Assembly: GCA_018816445.1 (NCBI GenBank)
Contig: JAHIVO010000019.1
Location: forward strand, 1-34,941
DNA from: Patescibacteria group bacterium
GTDB lineage: Bacteria; Patescibacteriota; Patescibacteriia; UBA10025; JAHIVO01
Direction: 5' to 3'
Length of the DNA stretch: 34,941 nt
A model generated the notes under the pieces. That model worked only from the letters and a program-made list of their open reading frames with translations, was not told the DNA's origin and searched no databases. Position numbers and translations under genes: made by a program. Of the stretch, positions 26,175-34,606 are shown piece by piece. Position 1 is the first letter of the stretch. Each line of letters begins with the position of its first letter.

Positions 26175-28160
26175 TTATTTTTTAAGCTCTTCCTTAAAGA
26201 CTTCCAGGAAATCATTTTCCTGCAAGGTAATTGGTCCTTTGAACTGAATGCCGCATTCAGAACCAGCGGGCACCTCACTTACTTCAGATTTTGCTACTTG
26301 CAATTTTTCTATCATACCCTGACCAATGTTTACTTTATCGCGGATAACCCGAGCTTCTGTGCCGGTTATAATTTTACCTTTGGTAACTTGAGCGCCTAAG
26401 ATCATACTTTTTTTTGCGGTTCGGAAAATTGCGATTATTTTAGCTCGACCTAGTTCAATAATTTCCTTTTTTATTGTTTTTTGCTTATCAACTTCCTTTT
26501 TAACCAGGTCAATCAAGTCGTATATGATCTCATATAAATGTATGGGAATTTCCTTTTCGTCAGCAATTTCACTGACTCTAGTATTTGTTTTTACTTTAAA
26601 ACCATATATAGCGGCCTTTGTGCCTTCGGCCTGCAGTACGTCCGCTTCGGTAATATTACCTAAGCCCTTACCTACAATTTCAACCTTTACTTCATCTGTA
26701 CTTAGAGTTTCCAGGGATTGCAATAAAGCTTCCTGGGAACCAAGCATATCAGTTTTTAGAATTATATTCACGGTTTTTTTCTTGTTTTTTTCATCATTAT
26801 GTTTAGTTTGGGTGCGTTGCCAGGTCTGTTTGTCGCGGTATACTTTCTGCTGGCTTTGGAGTTTTTTATTTATTTTTTTCAATGAAATTTCATCGCCCTT
26901 AACCTGGAGGAAATCACCTACTTCGGGGGTATCTTTAAGTCCAAGGATTTTTACCGGCATTGATGGCAGGGCTTGTTTAATTTCCTTTCCTAAATAGTCT
27001 TTCATGGCCCTAATTTTTCCTACCACATTTCCTACCTGTACAAATTCACCCTGGCGAAGCGTGCCGGTTTGGATAATGGCTGTAGCCGTGGCTCCCTCGC
27101 CTTTATCAATATGTGATTCAATTATTGTGCCTATGGCCGGCACACCCGGATTGGCCTTAATATTATCCTTTTCCAAGTCTGTTAACAAAATTAAGTGGTC
27201 CAGCAGATCTTCAATTCCTTTTCCTGATTTTGCAGAGACCGGGATAGTAATAATTTTACCTCCCCAATCTTCCGGCAGCAGGTTTTTTTGAGCCAGTTGC
27301 TGTTTAATTTTTTCCACGTCCGCTTCAGGCTTATCAATTTTATTAAGGGCAACTATAAAAGGGAGCTTGGCGCTGTCAATAATTTTAATAGCTTCTACGG
27401 TCTGGGGTTTAATGCCGTCATCTGCTGCAATAACCAGGATTGCGATGTCGGCAATACGCGCTCCGCGGGAGCGCATGGCAGTAAATGCCTCATGACCCGG
27501 AGTGTCGATAAATGTAATTATTCGTCCGTTTTTTTCCATTTGATACGCACCAATGTGCTGGGTAATGCCGCCTGACTCTTGGGCCATTATTTTTGTTTTT
27601 CTGATAGCATCCAAAAGCATTGTTTTACCATGATCAACATGTCCCATAACCACTACTACTGGAGGTCTGGTTGTTAAATTTTCTTTATTAGCAGACAAGG
27701 CTTGTTTAATTTCTTCATCTTCAGGCTTGGCTGACTGTTCTTCTTCTTGTGGTTTTGTTTTAAAGCCAAAGTCCTGTGCTAAGATACTAGCTGTTTCATA
27801 ATCAATTTGTTCATTCAGGTTCGCCAGGATGCCGTTTTTCATCAATTCCTGGATTACAGTAGCCACCGGCATATTAATATAGGAAGCAAAGTCGCGTACG
27901 GTAATAGTTGGTGGGATGACGATTTCTTTGGCCGACATTTCAATCTCTGGTTTTTCCTCAATCTCGTCCTTCTTCTTCAATTCCTCCTTAATTTTAATTA
28001 CTACCTGCGGCTCTTCCTTAAACCTTTTAATGATTTTTTGAGCTACTTTATCATCCACTTTAATTGCCTTTCTGCCAATATCAAAGCCTAAGCGTGGCAA
28101 TATAGTAAAAAGCTCGCTGCTAGGTGTTTTTAGTTTTCTGGCTAATTCTGTTACATTCAT
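26175..28160 (-). CDS. infB: Translation initiation factor IF-2
   Basis: [58 protein letters not shown]. Confidence 0.97.
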   Translation of the reverse strand: MNVTELARKLKTPSSELFTILPRLGFDIGRKAIKVDDKVAQKIIKRFKEEPQVVIKIKEELKKKDEIEEKPEIEMSAKEIVIPPTITVRDFASYINMPVATVIQELMKNGILANLNEQIDYETASILAQDFGFKTKPQEEEQSAKPEDEEIKQALSANKENLTTRPPVVVVMGHVDHGKTMLLDAIRKTKIMAQESGGITQHIGAYQMEKNGRIITFIDTPGHEAFTAMRSRGARIADIAILVIAADDGIKPQTVEAIKIIDSAKLPFIVALNKIDKPEADVEKIKQQLAQKNLLPEDWGGKIITIPVSAKSGKGIEDLLDHLILLTDLEKDNIKANPGVPAIGTIIESHIDKGEGATATAIIQTGTLRQGEFVQVGNVVGKIRAMKDYLGKEIKQALPSMPVKILGLKDTPEVGDFLQVKGDEISLKKINKKLQSQQKVYRDKQTWQRTQTKHNDEKNKKKTVNIILKTDMLGSQEALLQSLETLSTDEVKVEIVGKGLGNITEADVLQAEGTKAAIYGFKVKTNTRVSEIADEKEIPIHLYEIIYDLIDLVKKEVDKQKTIKKEIIELGRAKIIAIFRTAKKSMILGAQVTKGKIITGTEARVIRDKVNIGQGMIEKLQVAKSEVSEVPAGSECGIQFKGPITLQENDFLEVFKEELKK

Positions 28161-28229
28161 TTGTTAATAATTTAAAAACGATCTTAGCAAGACCGCTTTT
28201 CTTCCATTACTTTTTTAGTGCAAGGAAAG

Positions 28230-29006
28230 TTAAAACATACGGTTCTTGCCAACAATTACTTTTAATTTTTTTGGAATCACCTTTACGGTCACGGGTGTCT
28301 TTATTTTTATCTGGCCATCAGCAATAACCGGTAGGCCTTCTTTAGAGCATTTGATTTTTAGCTGTTTTAGCGGAAAAACGCTGTTGGTGGAGTACTGTTT
28401 TTTAAAAACATTGAATAGATTCGATCTTTTTGATTGCGGAGAAAAGACTGCTTCCAGAATTCCGTCTTTTGGATTGCAGATTGTTTTATTGGCAGTATCT
28501 TTTTCATTTAGAGAGGTATCAAAGTTGCAAATACTTATAGTTTCATTTTCTGATAATGGGCTAATTTGGTAATTACCACAGTCCATGGTTATGTCTTTTT
28601 GGGAGGGTATCTCCAGCGAGGAGATAAAGTAAAAGTCATTTGCCTTGCCGAGATCAATTTTTTCAATAATTCTGGAAGATATTGTATCGCAGGCAGCTTC
28701 CCCTAATGGAATACCCAGTATTTGGGCAATTTTATTATTATTGCCTATTGGAATAATGCCTAAAGTTATATTTAAATCAGGCAGCAGTTTAATAATTTGA
28801 CTGACTGTATTGTCATCACCAACTGCAATCATTGTTTCAGCACCTTTTTTTACTGCTTCCTGTACAATTTCCTGTAAACTTTTTAAAATAGATAATTTTT
28901 CTGTGCGTCCGTTGATGCCAAGATCCATTAATCTAGTCTCAATCTTGTTTAACGTGCTGGTGTATTTTTTGTCACTTAAAAAGGAATCGTAAATATAAAA
29001 ATACAT
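28230..29006 (-). CDS. Diacylglycerol kinase/lipid kinase catalytic-domain-like protein
   Basis: GAETMIAVGDDNTVSQIIKLLPDLNITLGIIPIGNNNKIAQILGIP resembles the DAGK GGDGT...PLGTGN region. Confidence 0.6.
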   Translation of the reverse strand: MYFYIYDSFLSDKKYTSTLNKIETRLMDLGINGRTEKLSILKSLQEIVQEAVKKGAETMIAVGDDNTVSQIIKLLPDLNITLGIIPIGNNNKIAQILGIPLGEAACDTISSRIIEKIDLGKANDFYFISSLEIPSQKDITMDCGNYQISPLSENETISICNFDTSLNEKDTANKTICNPKDGILEAVFSPQSKRSNLFNVFKKQYSTNSVFPLKQLKIKCSKEGLPVIADGQIKIKTPVTVKVIPKKLKVIVGKNRMF

Positions 29007-29009
29007 ACT

Positions 29010-29405
29010 TTATTCTTTGGAATTTTTTTTAATTTCTTTTATTAGTGCTTCTGTTTCTGCCACCATGGTACACTTACCGTTCATAATGGCTCCTTCTTCA
29101 ATTGTCAAAATTTTTGTATCCAGATTTCCGAATATTTTTGCAGACTGGGTCAGTTTAGCTTTGCCAAGAACTTTTACATTACCCCTGATTTCTCCTGATA
29201 GAAATAAATCATTAGCTTCAACTTCCGCCTTAACTTTTGCTTTACTACCAATTTTTAAATTATGTTTTGTTTTCAGAGTACCGTGCACCACTCCTTCTAC
29301 AGTAATATTGCCTTCGCTTGAAAAATTACCTTCAACTTTTACAGAAGGTCCAATAATGGTTTCTACTTCTCTGTTATCTTGTTCTTCATTTGAAAATAAT
29401 GCCAT
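29010..29405 (-). CDS. Bactofilin (polymer-forming cytoskeletal protein)
   Basis: IIGPSVKVEGNFSSEGNITVEGVVHGTLKTKHNLKIGSKAKVKAEVEANDLFLSGEIRGNV. Confidence 0.92.
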   Translation of the reverse strand: MALFSNEEQDNREVETIIGPSVKVEGNFSSEGNITVEGVVHGTLKTKHNLKIGSKAKVKAEVEANDLFLSGEIRGNVKVLGKAKLTQSAKIFGNLDTKILTIEEGAIMNGKCTMVAETEALIKEIKKNSKE

Positions 29406-29533
29406 AGATTTAAAATTATGTATAATATTTAGTTCATTTTAGTATTTTTTTGATATATTGTCAAATAAAATTGATATAATCTTAATAATGTAATAAACTC
29501 TAATTATCCCAATAATTATTAAATATTCAAAAA

Positions 29534-29803
29534 ATGCCGAAAAATAAGAAAAAGAAGAAATTTCTTCAGGGCATGGAGCACCTTAAACAAGAAATTGGTG
29601 TTGAGAGTGTTCAGTCAACCTCCGAAACCAGTACCGAGAACAGCATATCTAGCAGCCATTCCATCCTTAAAAAAGAGTTATTATCAGCTATGGTATTAAT
29701 ATCAGTTCTAACGCTTGTTTTAGTTGGATTAATGATTTTAGATCAGCAAACTAACTATATTAATAGTTTTGCAAGCAAGGTGATGTCATTTATTAATAAA
29801 TAA
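29534..29803 (+). CDS. Small single-pass membrane protein of unknown function
   Basis: 89 aa; basic N-terminus, one TM (LLSAMVLISVLTLVLVGLMIL). Confidence 0.6.
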   Translation: MPKNKKKKKFLQGMEHLKQEIGVESVQSTSETSTENSISSSHSILKKELLSAMVLISVLTLVLVGLMILDQQTNYINSFASKVMSFINK

Positions 29804-29974
29804 TTTACGACACTACAATTTGTTTAATATTAGCTAAAATATCGTAATTCAAGTAATTTGGGTGATATTGTAACTCCACGATTAAGCATATTTAATGCTA
29901 ACATTAGGACAATTTTAAATTATTTACAATTATCCGCTGAAATAAATTACTATTTAGTGTTAATATCCTAAAAA

Positions 29975-29990
29975 TGTTCCACGTGGAACA
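29975..29990. promoter_or_regulatory. parS-like ParB-binding site
   Basis: Perfect 16-bp palindrome TGTTCCACGTGGAACA; degenerate partner CGTTCCGTGGAACA at 29996-30009. Confidence 0.8.
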
Positions 29991-30126
29991 TTCTACGTTC
30001 CGTGGAACATTATATCCCCTTAATAGCTTGCATCAAAGGCTGATAAATCTTTAGTGGACAATGCATATCTAATTATTACTTATATAGGCCTTGGTAGTTC
30101 AATGGATACCCCGCCCGCCTTAGCGA

Positions 30127-30198
30127 GCCCTCGTAGTTCAACGGATAGAACAAAGGACTCCTAAGCCTTAGATGTAGGTTCAATTCCTGCCGAGGGCA
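30127..30198 (+). tRNA. tRNA-Arg(CCU)
   Basis: GCCCTCG/CGAGGGC acceptor; anticodon loop CTCCTAA; T-arm GTAGG-TTCAATT-CCTGC; CCA not encoded. Confidence 0.88.
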
Positions 30199-30235
30199 GT
30201 TAAGGCGAGCGGGGCGGGGAACATAAGGACTCCTA

Positions 30236-30275
30236 CTTCGTCCACCAAAGCTTCGCTTTAGCGATGCGGACGGGA
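30236..30275. repeat. Palindromic insert in the anticodon loop of the outer tRNA-Arg copy
   Basis: CGTCC...AAAGCttcGCTTT...GGACG. Confidence 0.7.
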
Positions 30276-30291
30276 GCCTAGACAGAGATTC

Positions 30292-30321
30292 TACGCTAAA
30301 GGCTAATCCGCCTCTGGCGGA
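30292..30321. repeat. Palindromic insert in the T loop of the outer tRNA-Arg copy
   Basis: Contains TCCGCC-tct-GGCGGA (30307-30321), very similar to the rpsA palindrome. Confidence 0.7.
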
Positions 30322-30345
30322 GATTGCTCTCAAGGGCAGTTCCTT

Positions 30346-30419
30346 GGGCCATTAGCTCAATTGGCTAGAGCGCTACATTCGCATTGTAGAGGTTACCGGT
30401 TCAAGTCCGGTATGGTCCA
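30346..30419 (+). tRNA. tRNA-Ala(CGC)
   Basis: GGGCCAT/ATGGTCC with G3:U70; anticodon arm CTACA-TTCGCAT-TGTAG; T-arm ACCGG-TTCAAGT-CCGGT. Confidence 0.9.
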
Positions 30420-30440
30420 AATACCCGTACGCTGGGCAGG

Positions 30441-30498
30441 TTGCAGAGGTCGCCAGTTCGTTTGTCCTGATGAATATCAGGAACTCTGGCTAGGTCCA
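30441..30498 (+). pseudogene. 3' half of a tRNA with a palindromic insert in the T loop
   Basis: GCCAG-TTCG[TTTGTCCTGATgaatATCAGGA]ACT-CTGGC then TAGGTCCA. Confidence 0.65.
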
Positions 30499-30564
30499 AA
30501 TTTAGTGAAATATTTGTATTACTATTGGATATTGTGATATTCTATTAATAATCGTAATGATTAT

Positions 30565-30641
30565 GGGCCCGTAGCTCAGTTGGCTAGAGCGCTTGCATGG
30601 CATGCATGAGGTCAGGGGTTCGAGCCCCCTCGGGTCCACCA
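30565..30641 (+). tRNA. tRNA-Ala(GGC), CCA encoded
   Basis: GGGCCCG/CGGGTCC with G3:U70; anticodon loop ATGGCAT; T-arm GGGGTTCGAGCCCC; A-CCA. Confidence 0.93.
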
Positions 30642-30743
30642 TTTGGTTCGTCACATTTGTGACTCTCTTATAGTGTAATCGCATTTTAACTTCAGCGTTT
30701 CAGATTCAAAGAAATGGTGTGCTGAGCAGAGTTGAAGTACACT

Positions 30744-30779
30744 AAAAAACAGCATCCAAAATAGATGCTGTTTTTTGAA
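30744..30779. terminator. Bidirectional intrinsic terminator
   Basis: AAAAAACAGCATCcaaaataGATGCTGTTTTTT. Confidence 0.85.
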
Positions 30780-30784
30780 TGTTT

Positions 30785-31267
30785 TTATTCAGTTTTCGGT
30801 GTTTTTCCTCTCATATTGTCAATTGCCCGTAAGACACCCCATTTGTTTGATATTCTTAGCGATACGTCTTTTAAGTCTGCCCAAAGTGATTCTTTTTCAC
30901 CATGACTTAATTGTTTATAGGCAGATGAAATATCACCTCCAAATTCTTTAAATATTTCTCGTCCTTTCGGACCACCAGTAAATGCGTCTTTAAGATCCCC
31001 CAATAAGCCAGCTGCTTTTTCTTTGAAAGTAGCTACTTCTGCACTATCTCTTTGGCGTGTAGTTAAAACAGTAGGTGGAGCTTGATCTAGTTTCATAATA
31101 CTAATACCATCTAAAACTTGTTCTGGATTATCCGTATTTTGTCCTGACTCAATTTGTTTAACAGCTGAATTTATTATATCAATTTCGCTTTCCGTTTCTG
31201 GATCTAATTCTTGTTTTTCAGGTTTTATGCCCATATCATCTGGACTGGGGCCCATTTCTTTTGACAT
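30785..31267 (-). CDS. Hypothetical acidic protein
   Basis: 160 aa ORF between a terminator and a TrmB gene; no recognised family. Confidence 0.6.
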   Translation of the reverse strand: MSKEMGPSPDDMGIKPEKQELDPETESEIDIINSAVKQIESGQNTDNPEQVLDGISIMKLDQAPPTVLTTRQRDSAEVATFKEKAAGLLGDLKDAFTGGPKGREIFKEFGGDISSAYKQLSHGEKESLWADLKDVSLRISNKWGVLRAIDNMRGKTPKTE

Positions 31268-31302
31268 AATTTTAATTCCTTATATTTAATAATCTTTAAT
31301 AA

Positions 31303-32040
31303 TTATACCACTTCGGCAGATTGCCAAGCAAGTTCGTATAATATTTTATATGATTCTGCAATTGCTTTACTTTCAATAATTATTCCAAAAAATTTGTCTT
31401 TTAATGACACAATGGCTAGTTTATCGTCATATATGGCGCTATCCAGTGTAAATACTACGCCTTTTTTCAAAGCTCTGAATTTATGCTTAGGATTATTGGT
31501 TTTTTTAGCAACTTGTGCATATTCCAGGTCCACGGGGTGGGAAGTAACGATTTCCAAAACTGGAATATTCATTTTTTTAATATGTGATGGATCAAGTATG
31601 CATTCGGGAAAATGCTTTTTAATATCTCTAATAGAACCATAAAAATATATATACTTCTTTGATTTGTACCATTCACTATATATTTTACGAACACCCTCTT
31701 TGCCCTCATAATATCTAATTTGTGGTTTGCCAGTACGTACATTGAATAAAGCTTTTAATAAAGGGATTGCCTTGGTTAATTCACTTTGTTTTTGTTCAAG
31801 CACTGATGATAAAATATTTGGATCTTCAGCAGCATAATGAGTTGTTTTATCTTTTGGTACTTTACGTATTAGGCCTTTTTGTATTAATTCATCAAGAGTC
31901 ACGTATGCAGTTGGTCTTTTAATTTCTGCTTTTCTAGCAATACTCAAGACAGAATCTTGCCCAAGTTCAAGACAGGCTAAATAAACTTTTGCCTGTTTTT
32001 CTGATAATCCAAATTGTTGAAGTGATTTATCTAGATTCAT
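31303..32040 (-). CDS. TrmB-family transcriptional regulator
   Basis: MNLDKSLQQFGLSEKQAKVYLACLELGQDSVLSIARKAEIKRPTAYVTLDELIQKGL. The track start at 32061 adds MFHVEHI encoded by the parS-like palindrome. Confidence 0.85.
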   Translation of the reverse strand: MNLDKSLQQFGLSEKQAKVYLACLELGQDSVLSIARKAEIKRPTAYVTLDELIQKGLIRKVPKDKTTHYAAEDPNILSSVLEQKQSELTKAIPLLKALFNVRTGKPQIRYYEGKEGVRKIYSEWYKSKKYIYFYGSIRDIKKHFPECILDPSHIKKMNIPVLEIVTSHPVDLEYAQVAKKTNNPKHKFRALKKGVVFTLDSAIYDDKLAIVSLKDKFFGIIIESKAIAESYKILYELAWQSAEVV

Positions 32041-32044
32041 AATA

Positions 32045-32060
32045 TGTTCCACGTGGAACA
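32045..32060. promoter_or_regulatory. parS-like ParB-binding site
   Basis: TGTTCCACGTGGAACA, identical to 29975-29990. Confidence 0.8.
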
Positions 32061-32065
32061 TCTAT

Positions 32066-32094
32066 AGTATAAGCCATGTTGATAAATATGTCAA
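32066..32094 (-). promoter_or_regulatory. Promoter of the TrmB gene
   Basis: Minus strand TTGACA-N17-TATACT. Confidence 0.7.
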
Positions 32095-32197
32095 GTCTTT
32101 TGACAACATATGAAAATAATATCATTAATTATATACTAATATCCACAGTTTATTACCAATTTTACTTAGCTTTTATAGCACTAATGTGTCAGAAGTA

Positions 32198-32226
32198 TTG
32201 ACAAACTATTCATATAGGTGTAGTAT
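32198..32226 (+). promoter_or_regulatory. Promoter of the histidine-phosphatase-like gene
   Basis: TTGACA-N17-TAGTAT. Confidence 0.7.
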
Positions 32227-32285
32227 TACTGGTTAAATTAAATAGTTGTTAGTTCTTTACAATGTAATATGTTCTGGAGGAAGTG

Positions 32286-33005
32286 ATGAAACTTGATGAG
32301 TTCGCAAGTAAGCATGGTGGTGTTCGTTGGATGGCTAGACGCCATTTTGAATACACCAAGCCGGTTAATGTTCCTGCTACTGAAGCTGGCAGTAATACCT
32401 CGCTACTAGGAGCACTGGTTTATACCAGGGCGTTTGATCCTGGTAAGCTAGGTCTAACGCCAGACGGAGCATTAAATGCACTAAAGCAGGGTAAAGTACT
32501 GGCTGAGCTAGGGATTATTCCCGAAGCCATTATTTCTGGTATAGACCAGAGAAACACTGATGGCGCCCGGTTTACCGTCGCTGGCATCAAAGAGATCACT
32601 GGTCAGGATATTCAGTGTTTGGCTTCACCGGCTATTACCTATCCATACTACGTTGATGCGTATCAGACTGCTGAACTTATGGAAAAGTACGGTGACGGCA
32701 TGGTACATCGGTGTTTAGCTGGTGACCTGACTGAAGTGTGGACCGAAACAGCCGAAGGACTGGAAAAACGGATTATTAGCGCAGTAGGTGCTAGATATCC
32801 GTGGGGAACGCCGATTCTGTTCGAAATGAACTTTGAACCCATGGTCCTGCTGTACTACTGGTTCGTCAAGGGCACTCAACTGTCCAAGATTCCGCTGGAA
32901 GATGGATGGTGTCCCACGTATGGTTGTATGATCGTCATGACTAATGATGGTACGCCAGCGCTCTGCGATGCCAACCTTGAAGTGATCGAGGACGGCTCAA
33001 TGTAA
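32286..33005 (+). CDS. Histidine phosphatase superfamily-like protein (divergent)
   Basis: ARRHFEY near the N-terminus, then LTPDGALNALKQGKVLAELGIIPEAIISGIDQRNTDGARF; GGAGG SD; own promoter and terminator. Confidence 0.5.
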   Translation: MKLDEFASKHGGVRWMARRHFEYTKPVNVPATEAGSNTSLLGALVYTRAFDPGKLGLTPDGALNALKQGKVLAELGIIPEAIISGIDQRNTDGARFTVAGIKEITGQDIQCLASPAITYPYYVDAYQTAELMEKYGDGMVHRCLAGDLTEVWTETAEGLEKRIISAVGARYPWGTPILFEMNFEPMVLLYYWFVKGTQLSKIPLEDGWCPTYGCMIVMTNDGTPALCDANLEVIEDGSM

Positions 33006-33013
33006 ACAAGTAC

Positions 33014-33058
33014 GAGAGTGTGTGTTAGCTAAAGCTATCCACACTCTCCTTTTCTTTA
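33014..33058 (+). terminator. Intrinsic terminator
   Basis: GAGAGTGTG...CACACTCTC followed by CTTTTCTTT. Confidence 0.8.
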
Positions 33059-33108
33059 ATCATTAATAATTAGTGGGTAAAGAAAAGAATTTGTTATATA
33101 ATTAATAT

Positions 33109-33432
33109 ATGAAGCCATTATTAAAAGGCCTAGGTGTGTCGCCAGGCCAAGTTCAAGGAAAGGTAAGGATTATTAAATCAGGAAAAAAGAATCCACAGTT
33201 TAATTCCGGGAATATTTTAGTTACACACATAACAGATCCCAGCATGGTTCCATTAATGGCCCGGGCAGGAGCTATTGTCTGCGATATCGGCGGCATGACT
33301 TCGCATCCCTCGATTGTTTCGCGTGAATTAGGAATTCCATGCATCGTAAATACAAAAAAAGCTACTCAGGTTTTGAAAAATGGCATGCAGGTTAGTGTTG
33401 ATGGTACTAAAGGGATGGTAAAAATGCTGTGA
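33109..33432 (+). CDS. Stand-alone PEP-utilising enzyme mobile (swivelling His) domain
   Basis: GILVT-type segment then AIVCDIGGMTSHPSIVSRELGIPCIVNTKKATQVLKNGMQVSVDGTKGMV. Confidence 0.9.
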   Translation: MKPLLKGLGVSPGQVQGKVRIIKSGKKNPQFNSGNILVTHITDPSMVPLMARAGAIVCDIGGMTSHPSIVSRELGIPCIVNTKKATQVLKNGMQVSVDGTKGMVKML

Positions 33433-33440
33433 GGAGTTTT

Positions 33441-33488
33441 TGTCAAACTAAAGTTTGACAGTCCGAAATGGGTTTTGGTTTATAAACC
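33441..33488. promoter_or_regulatory. Two perfect palindromes between 33109-33432 and 33509-34606
   Basis: TGTCAAACTaaAGTTTGACA (33441-33460) and GGTTTATAAACC (33477-33488). Confidence 0.6.
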
Positions 33489-33508
33489 TTTAGATTTATT
33501 AAAGAAAT

Positions 33509-34606
33509 ATGACTAAAAAATATCCAAAATGGATAGATGAATATGCAAATTCAGTACACCGGCTGTTTAAAAATATGGATTTTAGGACTTTGCAGCCCCT
33601 GAACTGTTTTCAGTTGCATCCATTATATAGTGATCTTTGGATTAGGTTTTTATTTTTAGCAATTAGGAGATTAAAAGAAAAAAAATTAGCTTTTAATAAA
33701 GCCGTAGAAGTTTTTCCAAATCCCACTTCTATTAGAGCCATAATAAAATTTTTAATACCACATTATTATAATACAGTGCTTGATCATAAAGATGTTGATC
33801 CCAAAAAAGTTAGGGAGGTTTTTAATTTTCTTATCAAAGTGCTTAAAGCAAAGAATCATAGAGATATTTTTGCTTATCAGGAGAATATTTGCCATACAAA
33901 AAGTGAAATTTTGAATATTATTAATAAAATTGAATGGTATGAGGGAAATCCAATGATGGCCAGAGCTTTAGGCCAGCTTTATCTCGGTGCAAGCACTTTA
34001 ATTAATGGTTTAATGAATGACTGGTGCACTGACTGTGGTTTAGACGTATGGGGACCTTATAAACTATCAAAGAAATATGGACATAGTCCTATCTTGGTTA
34101 TTAGAGATTTTAATTATCTTCAACCAGTAGAATTGTGGTCTGCTACGCGCGGCCATAGGGTTAATCATATAACAGTTTACGCAATCTATAATAATGTTGA
34201 AATGAAGGTGGGATATTTTGGTTGTCATACAATTTTTAAAGGTGATTTGGCAAAAAATTTGATAAAATACGCGGTTAAAGTTGATGGTAAGTTTTTATAT
34301 AAACTTGATGAGATAGAGAAATTATCCCGAAGTTTAATTAAATTATCAGCTCAACAATACCAGCGCGTTCGCAATCTAAATTTTGAAGCGTTGAAACGAA
34401 AGATCATCCAACAGGAATTTTTTCAACTAAAAAGTTTTTTTCAGATAGCAGGCCTGGATTATCACCCCCCAAGCAGTTTTTATAAACGAATTAAAAATAA
34501 AAAGCTAATGAAAGGACGTTATCCATTGGATACTCAGGCTATGTCTGGTAAGCAGATTGATAAGCATTTTGGTATAAATACATTACGGGATTTGTATTCA
34601 AAATAA
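33509..34606 (+). CDS. Hypothetical 365-aa protein
   Basis: Long intact ORF; no recognised motif. DWCTDCGLDVWGPYKLSKKYGHSPILVIRDFNY is distinctive. Confidence 0.75.
   Translation: MTKKYPKWIDEYANSVHRLFKNMDFRTLQPLNCFQLHPLYSDLWIRFLFLAIRRLKEKKLAFNKAVEVFPNPTSIRAIIKFLIPHYYNTVLDHKDVDPKKVREVFNFLIKVLKAKNHRDIFAYQENICHTKSEILNIINKIEWYEGNPMMARALGQLYLGASTLINGLMNDWCTDCGLDVWGPYKLSKKYGHSPILVIRDFNYLQPVELWSATRGHRVNHITVYAIYNNVEMKVGYFGCHTIFKGDLAKNLIKYAVKVDGKFLYKLDEIEKLSRSLIKLSAQQYQRVRNLNFEALKRKIIQQEFFQLKSFFQIAGLDYHPPSSFYKRIKNKKLMKGRYPLDTQAMSGKQIDKHFGINTLRDLYSK

Larger units (their letters stand above)
30088..30338 (+). pseudogene. Broken outer copy of tRNA-Arg(CCU) with three inserts; encloses an intact tRNA-Arg
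   Basis: Pieces GCCTTGGTAGTTCAATGGATA, GAACATAAGGACTCCTA, GCCTAGACAGAGATTC and GATTGCTCTCAAGGGCA align in order to intact tRNA-Arg. Confidence 0.75.

Noticed and set aside
30076-30333. ORF with CPRQELNLHLRLRSPLFYPLNYEGS
   Set aside because: It is antisense to tRNA-Arg and the broken tRNA copy, so not a gene.
30088-30338. Possibility that the broken tRNA-Arg is a functional multi-intron tRNA
   Set aside because: An intact copy with the same anticodon is nested inside, no group I intron core or archaeal splice motif is recognisable, and the stems contain mismatches. Kept as pseudogene, though not formally excluded.
30502-30684. ORF MRLHYKRVTNVTNQMVDPRGLEPLTSCMPCKRSSQLSYGP
   Set aside because: It is antisense to tRNA-Ala(GGC); GLEPLTSCMPCKRSSQLSYGP is the translated complement of the tRNA.
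32145-32160. DnaA-box-like ATATCCACA near parS as a sign of oriC
   Set aside because: A single imperfect box; no cluster, no dnaA or dnaN in the window.
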